Source of the DNA: UBA2040 sp047637535
GTDB taxonomy: Bacteria; Bacteroidota; Bacteroidia; Flavobacteriales_D; Crocinitomicaceae
Reading direction: 5' to 3'
Assembly: GCA_047637535.1 (NCBI GenBank)
Contig: JBLIKY010000080.1
Coordinates: 1-9,734, forward strand
DNA length: 9,734 nucleotides
The notes under the pieces are model-generated. The model did no database searches. It saw nothing but the letters and a program-made list of their open reading frames with translations, and was not told the origin of the DNA. Both the position numbers and the translations under genes were made by a program. This document shows positions 1 through 5,662 of the stretch, in pieces (the first letter of the stretch is position 1; each line of letters starts with the position of its first letter).

Positions 1-152
1 TCACCCATTTGGTACAACTCAATTCTTTCATCGTTTTCAGCAAACTTTTTGCATTCTTCAATTAACTCTAAATAATTCGGTGTGCTGTTTTCTGTCCATT
101 GACCATAGCTAGTCATTGCGAGTCCTAGAAAAAATGGGATTAAATACTTCAT
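1..152 (-). CDS. N-terminal part of an unrecognised exported protein
   Basis: Reading the minus strand from the ATG at 152 gives 50 codons without a stop, and the frame then leaves the window at position 1, so the C-terminus is missing. The protein begins Met-Lys-Tyr followed by a hydrophobic stretch (residues 3-12, LIPFFLGLA-like) and a short polar segment ending S-Y-G-Q at 15-18. This is a plausible Sec signal peptide with cleavage just before or after Gln18. The remaining residues are hydrophilic, rich in Glu and Asn, and contain one Cys at about residue 34. No family can be recognised from so little sequence. It is transcribed away from trmD. No good TAnnTTTG box was found on the minus strand upstream; a TATTTTTA near 172-180 is the closest. 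That it is a real gene rests on the signal-peptide start and open frame, and its function is unknown. Confidence 0.6.
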   Translation of the reverse strand, partial: MKYLIPFFLGLAMTSYGQWTENSTPNYLELIEECKKFAENDERIELYQMG

Positions 153-218
153 GCTTTAGTTCTTTTGCCTAAAAATAAGCAGGATTTGTAAGAATAAACC
201 GTGTTTTTAACCTAAGAA

Positions 219-230
219 ATTGAATTCAAT
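219..230. repeat. 12-bp perfect palindrome in the divergent spacer
   Basis: ATTGAATTCAAT is its own reverse complement. It lies inside the 113-base spacer (153-265) between the minus-strand exported protein and trmD, about 25 bases upstream of the trmD -7 box, where a dimeric regulator could bind. In AT-rich DNA a 12-base palindrome can also arise by chance. Apart from the trmD -7 box I see nothing else convincing in this spacer. Confidence 0.3.
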
Positions 231-254
231 GCACATTATTGGATGATTTGATTG

Positions 255-262
255 TAAATTTG
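255..262 (+). promoter_or_regulatory. Promoter -7 box of trmD (TAAATTTG)
   Basis: TAAATTTG matches the Bacteroidota -7 consensus TAnnTTTG exactly. No TTG -33 element lies at the usual 17-23 base spacing, so only half of the promoter is seen. The box ends 3 bases before the trmD ATG at 266, so transcription would start at or almost at the start codon, giving a leaderless or nearly leaderless message. Confidence 0.5.
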
Positions 263-265
263 CAC

Positions 266-955
266 ATGCGAATTGATATTCTCACTTTATTGCCCGAGTT
301 GCTTAGCGGACCTTTTTCAGTCTCCATAATGCAGCGCGCCCAAGATAAAAAATTGGTTGAAATACATCTCCACAACATCAGGGATTACTCGACGAATAAA
401 CACAAAAATGTCGACGACTACCAATATGGTGGCGGCGCGGGTATGGTGATGAGTATTGAACCAATAGCCAAGCTCATAGAAGAGTTACAAGCCGAAAGAA
501 CCTACGACGAGATCATCTACATGACTCCCGACGGAGAAGTTTTGGATCAAGCAGCTTGCAATGATTTTTCTTTAAAAAACAACCTAATGATTCTTTGCGG
601 ACACTACAAAGGTGTTGACGAGAGAGTAAGGGAGAAATATATAACTAAGGAAATTAGTATTGGTTCCTACGTCTTATCTGGTGGCGAACTAGGTGCTGCC
701 GTTTTGGTCGATTCAGTAGTGCGTTTATTACCCGGTGTATTAAACGACGAGACATCCGCTTTGACCGATAGTTTTCAGGACGATTTATTGTCTCCGCCAG
801 TATATACCAGACCACCCGAATTTGAAGGGATGAAAGTTCCAGAAGTATTGCTCTCTGGCAATTTTAAGCTCATTGAAGAATGGAGAGAAAAGCAAGCCTT
901 TGAACGCACAAAAACACGTAGACCCGATTTATTAAATAAAAGCCATGGAAAGTAA
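266..955 (+). CDS. trmD: tRNA (guanine-N1-)-methyltransferase TrmD
   Basis: TrmD transfers a methyl group from S-adenosylmethionine to N1 of G37, next to the anticodon in tRNAs reading CNN-type codons, and so prevents +1 frameshifting. It is a cytoplasmic dimer of the SPOUT (trefoil-knot) class. The 229-residue product has the normal family length. It opens MRIDILTLLPE, shows a Gly-rich YGGGAGM loop at 54-60, CGHYKGVDERV at 111-121, the knot motif SIGSYVLSGGE at 131-141, Arg153 and the TDSF motif with Asp168 (equivalents of the E. coli catalytic Arg154 and Asp169), YTRPPEFEG at 180-188 and a C-terminal RRPDLL. The ATG at 266 is chosen over an in-frame TTG at 239 because the family begins at this MRIDI sequence and the promoter box lies between the two. 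Ser134 stands where most TrmD proteins have Asp. The last codons overlap tsaC by 11 bases. Confidence 0.95.
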   Translation: MRIDILTLLPELLSGPFSVSIMQRAQDKKLVEIHLHNIRDYSTNKHKNVDDYQYGGGAGMVMSIEPIAKLIEELQAERTYDEIIYMTPDGEVLDQAACNDFSLKNNLMILCGHYKGVDERVREKYITKEISIGSYVLSGGELGAAVLVDSVVRLLPGVLNDETSALTDSFQDDLLSPPVYTRPPEFEGMKVPEVLLSGNFKLIEEWREKQAFERTKTRRPDLLNKSHGK

Positions 956-1505
956 ACGAAAAGAAGCGGTTGAAATTTTAAAATCTGGAGGTACTGTATT
1001 ATACCCATCAGATACGATTTGGGGACTTGGCTGTGACGCAACTGACGAAGAGGCTTGTCAAAAAATCCTAGATATTAAAAACAGACCCGACGACAAAAGC
1101 TTAATCCTTTTGATGGATAGTTTTAGAATGGTGGAGCACTATGTTCCCAACTTTGCTGAGATAGTATACGAGTTGGTCGATTTATCCGATAAACCCTTGA
1201 CTATAATTTACCCTACTTCTCGAAACTTAGCCCCATCTGTTTTAGCAGCAGACGGTAGCGTTGGCATACGAATTACAAAGGATCCTTTGTGTCTAGAATT
1301 AATCAGAGGCCTTAAACGCCCCATAGTAAGTACTTCAGCGAATTTATCCGGTCAAAATCATCCTGGTCAATTTTCAGAAATCAACGAAAAAATAAAATCA
1401 GGAGTAGACATTATATTGGAAGAAAAAACAAGCGATTCTTTAATCAATCCTTCTCAGATTATTAAAATTGAGCTCAACGGCGCAGTTAAGATATTGAGAA
1501 AATAG
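945..1505 (+). CDS. tsaC: L-threonylcarbamoyladenylate synthase (TsaC/Sua5/YrdC family)
   Basis: This enzyme makes threonylcarbamoyl-AMP from threonine, bicarbonate and ATP. It is the first step towards N6-threonylcarbamoyladenosine (t6A) at position 37 of ANN-decoding tRNAs; the TsaB/D/E proteins that finish the modification are not in the window. The 186-residue protein is a single YrdC domain without the C-terminal Sua5 extension. Recognisable motifs are YPSDTIWGLGCDA (20-32), the basic KNRPDDK cluster (45-51) that binds ATP and bicarbonate, RI at 109-110, and the signature STSANLSG (129-136). The final INPSQIIKI and ILRK pattern (167-185) is also typical. The ATG overlaps the last 11 bases of trmD, so the two are very probably co-transcribed and translationally coupled. 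No Shine-Dalgarno site is evident. Some YrdC-domain proteins (YciO) have other roles, but the conserved ATP-site residues favour TsaC. Confidence 0.88.
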   Translation: MESKRKEAVEILKSGGTVLYPSDTIWGLGCDATDEEACQKILDIKNRPDDKSLILLMDSFRMVEHYVPNFAEIVYELVDLSDKPLTIIYPTSRNLAPSVLAADGSVGIRITKDPLCLELIRGLKRPIVSTSANLSGQNHPGQFSEINEKIKSGVDIILEEKTSDSLINPSQIIKIELNGAVKILRK

Positions 1506-1537
1506 CCAATATTCTTCTTCCTTTTGCGTCAACTTGC

Positions 1538-1545
1538 TATCTTTG
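1538..1545 (+). promoter_or_regulatory. Promoter -7 box of cca (TATCTTTG)
   Basis: TATCTTTG fits TAnnTTTG and is followed by CACCC, a context common in front of Bacteroidota genes. The box ends 9 bases before the cca ATG, so the leader would be only a few bases long. No TTG lies at the expected -33 position; TTG at 1524-1526 is too close. The call rests on the -7 box and its position in the 49-base gap between tsaC and cca. Confidence 0.45.
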
Positions 1546-1554
1546 CACCCGAAA

Positions 1555-2964
1555 ATGAATTACGCAAGCAGCCTTTCCCATCCCGTTTTTAAAGTAGCTT
1601 CAGAGATTGTATCCGAAAACAACCTTGAGGCATACGTAATTGGTGGTTTTGTGCGCGACTTAATTCTAGACCGCCCGTCTAAGGACATCGATATTGTTGT
1701 TATCGGTAACGGACTTGATTTAGCCAAAGCTTGTGCGAAAAAATTAAGGGTGAAGAAGGTTTCTCTATTTGAGAAATTTGGTACTGCTCAATTTTGTTAC
1801 AAAGACCTCGATGTTGAATTTGTAGGTGCTCGTAAAGAATCTTATCGTTCGGACTCTAGAAACCCGATCGTTGAAAATGGTTCGCTCGAAGACGATCAAA
1901 ACAGAAGAGATTTCACCATCAATGCATTAGCCTTATCGCTTCACAAAGACAATTTTGGCGAACTAATAGACCCCTTTAATGGGATACAAGATTTAGAAAA
2001 TGGGACTCTTAAAACCCCTCTTGCCCCTACTCAGACCTATATAGATGATCCATTAAGGATGATGAGAGCCATTCGATTTGCCTCACAACTTAATTTCAAA
2101 ATAGAAAACGAAAGTCTTCTTGCGATTAAGGAAAATGCAGATAGACTCGACATTATTTCTATCGAGCGAACTATGGAAGAGGTCAACAAGATCATTCTAA
2201 GTGAAACTCCATCAAGAGGATTTAAATTACTCTATAATACAGGGCTACTTGAACAGTTCTTCCCGGAATTAATAGCCTTAAAAGGCGTTGAGATTCGCGA
2301 TGGGAAAACACACAAAGACAACTTTTTTCACACACTAGAAGTACTAGACAACGTTTGTTTATTCACTGACGATCTATGGTTGAGATGGGCTGCCATCATG
2401 CACGATATCGCCAAAGCACCAACCAAACGTTTTGACAAAAGGGCCGGCTGGACTTTTCATGGTCACGAAGAATTGGGAGCAAAAATGACTCCTCGTATCT
2501 TCAAACGCCTTAAGTTACCGATGGATGCTAAAATGAAGTATGTGCAAAAACTTGTACGCCTTCACCTTCGTCCAATTGCTTTGGTAAAAGACATCGTTTC
2601 AGACTCGGCGGTAAGAAGATTGTTGTTTGAGGCAGGCGATGATATTGAAGACCTAATGAAATTGTGCAAGGCAGACATTACTTCTAAGAATGAAATGAAG
2701 GTCAAACGATTCAAAAAGAATTTTGATGAAGTGATTGCTAAACTCAAATCCATTGAAGAAAAAGACCACGTCCGTAATTTTCAACCGCCTATCGATGGAC
2801 AATTGATAATGGACACTTTTGACATTCCACCTTGCGCAGCCATTGGAGAAATTAAAAATTCAATTAAAGAGGCCATTTTAGAAGGTGAAATCCCTAATGA
2901 ATTTGAGCCAGCAAGGGACTTAATGTTAGAATTAGGTAAAGCACGAGGGTTCTCCTCAAAATAA
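1555..2964 (+). CDS. cca: CCA-adding tRNA nucleotidyltransferase with HD domain
   Basis: This class II nucleotidyltransferase adds or repairs the 3'-terminal CCA of tRNA using CTP and ATP. The 469-residue product starts with the head domain: GGFVRD (30-35), then the metal-binding pair Asp44 and Asp46 in the KDIDIV motif, and a further acidic segment at 84-88. RRDFTINAL (117-125) recognises the nucleotide, and DPLRMMRAIRFA (165-176) with the SIERTMEE helix (202-209) completes the neck. A C-terminal HD phosphohydrolase-type domain follows, with His259, the His283-Asp284 pair, His302/His304 and Asp373 as candidate metal ligands. Such HD domains can give phosphatase activity on cyclic phosphates in related bacterial enzymes; that is not shown here. 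The ATG at 1555 is preferred over an in-frame TTG at 1534, which overlaps the promoter box. A poly(A) polymerase or a CC- or A-only adding enzyme cannot be excluded from sequence, but Bacteroidota annotate this family as CCA-adding. Confidence 0.88.
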   Translation: MNYASSLSHPVFKVASEIVSENNLEAYVIGGFVRDLILDRPSKDIDIVVIGNGLDLAKACAKKLRVKKVSLFEKFGTAQFCYKDLDVEFVGARKESYRSDSRNPIVENGSLEDDQNRRDFTINALALSLHKDNFGELIDPFNGIQDLENGTLKTPLAPTQTYIDDPLRMMRAIRFASQLNFKIENESLLAIKENADRLDIISIERTMEEVNKIILSETPSRGFKLLYNTGLLEQFFPELIALKGVEIRDGKTHKDNFFHTLEVLDNVCLFTDDLWLRWAAIMHDIAKAPTKRFDKRAGWTFHGHEELGAKMTPRIFKRLKLPMDAKMKYVQKLVRLHLRPIALVKDIVSDSAVRRLLFEAGDDIEDLMKLCKADITSKNEMKVKRFKKNFDEVIAKLKSIEEKDHVRNFQPPIDGQLIMDTFDIPPCAAIGEIKNSIKEAILEGEIPNEFEPARDLMLELGKARGFSSK

Positions 2965-2987
2965 TCAAAAACCGGGATAATTTTCCT

Positions 2988-2995
2988 TAATTTTG
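2988..2995 (+). promoter_or_regulatory. Promoter -7 box of the 3019-5569 gene group (TAATTTTG)
   Basis: TAATTTTG fits TAnnTTTG and lies in the 54-base gap after cca, 23 bases before the ATG at 3019. It would give a leader of roughly 15-20 bases. A TTG element at -33 is not visible. It is the best candidate to drive the following four closely packed genes. Confidence 0.4.
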
Positions 2996-3018
2996 CAAAT
3001 CAATAAACGAGCGTTATC

Positions 3019-3561
3019 ATGCCAGGATTAAAGTTTAGAGTTTTACTAGACACCAAAGAAAATCAAGAGATATTCAGAGACATTTTGGTGCCACATGAAG
3101 CAAGTTTTGAGGACTTTTACAAGGTCATCATCTCTTCTTTTCAGTTCAAAGGCGATCAAATGGCATCCTTTTATGTGTCAAATGAAGACTGGGACAAGGG
3201 ACATGAAATATCCTGGATGGATTTAAGTTTTGGAGACGAACATGAAGACGAATCCCCTTCCATCATGTCCAGCACACCGATTCATGAGTTTATTGAGGAG
3301 AAAGAACAAAAATTTATTCTTGTTTATGACTTCTTAAAAATGTGGATTTTCTTGGTTGAACTAATCTCCTACGAAAAAGAGACGCCGAGTGAAGTACAAC
3401 TCGTTTTGAGTGTTGGAGATGCCCCAGACGAAGACTCCAAAGAGGTCAGTGAAGAAACTTTTGAAGGCGATTCGCTTGACAAAGACACAATCGGATTTGA
3501 CGACATGGAAGACGGTTACGACGAAGAAGATTTTGGGGGATTTGAAGAATTTGAATATTAA
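3019..3561 (+). CDS. pRiA4b ORF-3-like protein with acidic C-terminal tail
   Basis: The 180-residue product resembles the plasmid pRiA4b ORF-3-like family, widespread bacterial proteins with no established activity. Residues 1-130 form the likely folded domain: an N-terminal strand FRVLLDT, a helix with ASFEDFYKVIISSF (28-41), ASFYVSNEDWDKG (49-61), and the hallmark YDF segment at 103-105 followed by MWIFLVEL (108-115). That segment corresponds to the family's YDFGD-x-W pattern, but Leu-Lys-Met replaces the Gly-Asp part here. Residues 134-180 are a low-complexity tail in which 22 of 47 residues are Asp or Glu, interspersed with Gly, Phe and Tyr. There is no signal peptide, so a cytoplasmic location is expected. 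The ATG follows a promoter box by 23 bases, and the stop is 4 bases before the methyltransferase start. The family assignment is from pattern recognition; the function is unknown. Confidence 0.75.
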   Translation: MPGLKFRVLLDTKENQEIFRDILVPHEASFEDFYKVIISSFQFKGDQMASFYVSNEDWDKGHEISWMDLSFGDEHEDESPSIMSSTPIHEFIEEKEQKFILVYDFLKMWIFLVELISYEKETPSEVQLVLSVGDAPDEDSKEVSEETFEGDSLDKDTIGFDDMEDGYDEEDFGGFEEFEY

Positions 3562-3565
3562 GAAA

Positions 3566-4279
3566 ATGAAAGAAAGTAAAAACGGCGACCCAATCGGCGC
3601 AGCAATATTGGATTACGCAGAATACAGACTTCCGAAGGACATCGATGTTTTTTCTGATATCTGTGACGACGATATTATCCCTTTAGAGGTTTTATTTAGA
3701 ACCTATGAAGATATGCCTGAGTTAGAGCAATTGGCCCTGCAAAAAGCAAAAGGACAAGTTTTAGACATTGGTGCAGGTGCAGGTGCTCATGCCAAGTACT
3801 TATACGAGATGGGTATGGATGTTCGTTGTATCGACACTTCAAAAGGAGCTGTTGAGTACCTAAACGAAATTGATTTTGAAGCTCGCCAAATTGACTTTTT
3901 CGACCTAAAAGACGAACAATACGACACTCTTTTGATGCTAATGAATGGAATCGGTATTGCCGGTACCTTGGCCAACTTGGAAAACACACTTGCTCATGCA
4001 AAAAGTTTGATGAAGCCAGAAGGTAAACTTCTTTGTGACTCTTCTGATATAAAATATCTATACGAAGACGAAGACGGCGCACTTTGGGTCAATTTAAATA
4101 CAGATTATTACGGAAATTTTAGATTTCAAATGAAATTCAAAAGCGAAACAGGACCGATTTTTGACTGGTTGTATGTCGACTTTGACAACTTGTTCAACGC
4201 TTGTAAAAATGTTGGATTGAAAGCTCGCAAAATCTACGACAGAGATGATCATTATTTAGCCGAAATCACACATGACTAA
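3566..4279 (+). CDS. Class I SAM-dependent methyltransferase, substrate unknown
   Basis: The 237-residue protein has a Rossmann-fold methyltransferase core. Motif I is VLDIGAGAGAHAKYL at 65-79, which binds the methionine and adenosine parts of SAM. The acidic end of strand 2 is VRCIDTS (86-92), where Asp90 should contact the ribose. Strand 4 reads YDTLLMLMNGIGIAG (119-133), followed by the helix NLENTLAHAKSLMKPEG (137-153) and GKLLCDSSD. The N-terminal 60 residues are a polar, acidic cap that may bind the substrate. The ATG at 3566 is chosen although the frame stays open upstream to about 3410, because the upstream part only shadows the acidic tail of the preceding gene and would add an unrelated Lys/Thr-rich stretch. 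The start is 4 bases after the preceding stop, and the end overlaps the TraB/GumN gene by 8 bases. Small molecule, protein and RNA substrates are all possible. Confidence 0.82.
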   Translation: MKESKNGDPIGAAILDYAEYRLPKDIDVFSDICDDDIIPLEVLFRTYEDMPELEQLALQKAKGQVLDIGAGAGAHAKYLYEMGMDVRCIDTSKGAVEYLNEIDFEARQIDFFDLKDEQYDTLLMLMNGIGIAGTLANLENTLAHAKSLMKPEGKLLCDSSDIKYLYEDEDGALWVNLNTDYYGNFRFQMKFKSETGPIFDWLYVDFDNLFNACKNVGLKARKIYDRDDHYLAEITHD

Positions 4280-5132
4280 AACCCTTCTATACTTCCTTTT
4301 AGCACTGAGCTTTAACGCTAACAGTCAGCTAAATAACGAAAGTGTATATTGGAAAATCGAATCCCCTAAGTCAGGAAATACGTCCTTTTTATTAGGTACG
4401 ATGCATCTGATTGATAGAGATAAACTATTCTTGCCCAAAGTAGTAAGTAAGGACCTTAAAAAATCGGATTTAGTCATCCTAGAGGTTATTGAAGAAGTCG
4501 ATAATGCAATGGCTTTAGAAATGGTGCTTCTTAAAGAAGGAAGAATGGTTGATTATGTCTTACCCAATCAACTGGACTCATTTTATTATTATGTACAACA
4601 TGAGTTTGGACTAGATTCTGCTCAATTCGAAAACAGTATGGGGCGTTTTTCACCTATGATGTTTGGCGAATTGCCTACGATGAAGCATGCCAAAGGTTCG
4701 GAAGGAATAGACGCTTTAGTTGAAAAATTTGCCAAGAAAAAGGAGATTAAATTGTTTGGACTCGAATCAGCCGAACTCCAAATGAAATTCTTCAACCAAA
4801 TCCCAAGTTTGTTGTTCAACGAAATGATTATGGAGGTTATTCGTGACTCAATGACTACAAAACAGAGATGGTTGTATACGCAAGAACTTTATCTCACGCA
4901 AAATGTCAAAGAAATGATGGGAGAAGAGTCAAATACAGTTGACGACTTTACTGATATTTTATTGACGAAAAGAAACCTAAACTGGGTCGTTCAATTAAAA
5001 AATCTTCTTGAAGAGCAAGATAACTTCATAGCCGTTGGAGCTGCCCATTTGTATGGCTCAATTGGTTTAATAAACCTACTTCGCAACGAGGGATATACCT
5101 GTACACCAATTAAAATATCATTGATAAAATGA
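4272..5132 (+). CDS. Exported TraB/GumN family protein
   Basis: The 286-residue product begins with a Sec-type signal peptide (hydrophobic LLYFLLALSF at 5-14, then NANSQ, cleavage near 19), so it should act in the periplasm or envelope. The mature part shows the TraB/GumN pattern: FLLGTMHLID at 39-48 with His45, an acidic VILEV at 68-72 with Glu71, SEGIDAL at 143-149, FGLES at 162-166, and a C-terminal VGAAHLYG at 255-262 with His259. The two GxxH-type motifs and the conserved Glu residues are shared with the Tiki/TraB fold, in which metal-dependent protease activity is documented for animal Tiki proteins; activity in the bacterial members is largely inferred. The start ATGACTAA overlaps the methyltransferase stop by 8 bases, and its own stop overlaps the FKBP start by 4, so coupled translation is likely. 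The ligands are intact, so it is probably an active enzyme, but its substrate is unknown. Confidence 0.85.
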   Translation: MTKTLLYFLLALSFNANSQLNNESVYWKIESPKSGNTSFLLGTMHLIDRDKLFLPKVVSKDLKKSDLVILEVIEEVDNAMALEMVLLKEGRMVDYVLPNQLDSFYYYVQHEFGLDSAQFENSMGRFSPMMFGELPTMKHAKGSEGIDALVEKFAKKKEIKLFGLESAELQMKFFNQIPSLLFNEMIMEVIRDSMTTKQRWLYTQELYLTQNVKEMMGEESNTVDDFTDILLTKRNLNWVVQLKNLLEEQDNFIAVGAAHLYGSIGLINLLRNEGYTCTPIKISLIK

Positions 5133-5569
5133 AATATTTATTATTAATTCTTCCTTTGGCGTTCTTCTCATGTCAAGGATATGGCGAACATGAAATCTCA
5201 TTATTTGATCAAGAAATTCAAAAAACTTACGGTCAAATTTTATCGGGATTTGAAAAATCTGATTCTGGAGTGTACTATAAAGTAATGAAAGAAGGCACAG
5301 GGAAAGAAATTCAGTACGGAGACATCATTTCCGTTTCTTACAAAGGAAGCTTGATAGACAAAACGGTATTTGAATTGCAAAAAGAACCTATTGACCTACC
5401 CTTAAAACTCTTAATACCAGCATGGAAAGAAGTGTTAATTGGTCAGAAAGAAAAAGTCAAAATTCAATTAATTACCCCGCCACAAATGGCATATGGCAGC
5501 GGTGAAAGAGAAAAAATACCGCCAAGCAGCGTACTTTTCTTTGAAATTGAAGTACACAATAAAAAGTAA
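5129..5569 (+). CDS. FKBP-type peptidyl-prolyl isomerase lipoprotein
   Basis: This short protein (146 residues) has a lipoprotein signal peptide with the lipobox FFSC and acceptor Cys15, so it should be lipid-anchored in the envelope. Residues 45-145 are one FKBP domain: GDIISVSYKGSL (64-75), the VFE segment (80-82), PAW with Trp99 at the base of the pocket, and the highly typical PPQMAYG (117-123) with IPPSSVLFFEIEV (130-142). FKBPs catalyse cis-trans isomerisation of Xaa-Pro bonds. The usual Phe-Asp is Phe81-Glu82 here, and the central loop is short. Other pocket residues (Tyr71, Trp99, Tyr122) are kept. Bacteroidota gliding protein GldI is also an FKBP lipoprotein, but this gene is shorter and sits in a different context, so I do not assign that name. 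It is coupled to the TraB/GumN gene by an ATGA overlap. Confidence 0.86.
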   Translation: MKYLLLILPLAFFSCQGYGEHEISLFDQEIQKTYGQILSGFEKSDSGVYYKVMKEGTGKEIQYGDIISVSYKGSLIDKTVFELQKEPIDLPLKLLIPAWKEVLIGQKEKVKIQLITPPQMAYGSGEREKIPPSSVLFFEIEVHNKK

Positions 5570-5589
5570 GTCCTAACAAAGCACTTTTT
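5561..5589 (+). terminator. Weak AU-rich inverted repeat after the FKBP gene
   Basis: AAAAAGT (5561-5567) and ACTTTTT (5583-5589) are perfect inverted repeats of 7 bases with a 15-base loop, and the left arm includes the first base of the FKBP stop codon. The right arm is itself a T-run, as in some weak terminators. The stem is almost all A-U pairs, so termination would be poor. It marks the probable end of the 3019-5569 transcript but may be coincidental. Confidence 0.22.
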
Positions 5590-5599
5590 GACAAATAAA

Positions 5600-5631
5600 T
5601 TTGCCCTTACCGTTTCAAACAAGTACTTTTG
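5600..5631 (+). promoter_or_regulatory. sucD promoter (TTTG, 20 bases, TACTTTTG)
   Basis: TTTG at 5600-5603 and TACTTTTG at 5624-5631 are separated by 20 bases, an excellent match to the Bacteroidota arrangement of a TTG-type -33 element and a TAnnTTTG -7 box. The transcript would start near 5636-5638 and carry about 25 bases of leader before the ATG at 5663. The -33 element is itself the end of a second -7-like box, TAAATTTG at 5596-5603. Confidence 0.6.
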
Positions 5632-5662
5632 AATCCGAAAAATCAAGATAATTCAATCAAAC

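Noticed and set aside
239..265. TTG start giving TrmD nine extra residues
   Set aside because: TrmD proteins begin at the MRIDI sequence, and the extension overlaps the TAAATTTG promoter box.
775..1041. 88-codon minus-strand frame across the trmD/tsaC junction
   Set aside because: It is antisense to two well-supported genes, without recognisable motifs or a promoter.
1534..1554. TTG start giving the CCA-adding enzyme seven extra residues
   Set aside because: The extension is encoded by the promoter box itself, and the ATG at 1555 fits the family N-terminus.
3410..3565. N-terminal extension of the methyltransferase frame upstream of 3566
   Set aside because: It overlaps the acidic tail of the preceding gene in another frame and encodes a Lys/Thr-rich stretch unlike a methyltransferase N-terminus. 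The ATG at 3566, 4 bases after the preceding stop, is a better start.
3696..4082. 128-codon minus-strand frame inside the methyltransferase
   Set aside because: It is antisense to a Rossmann-fold gene with clear motifs and has no domain pattern of its own.
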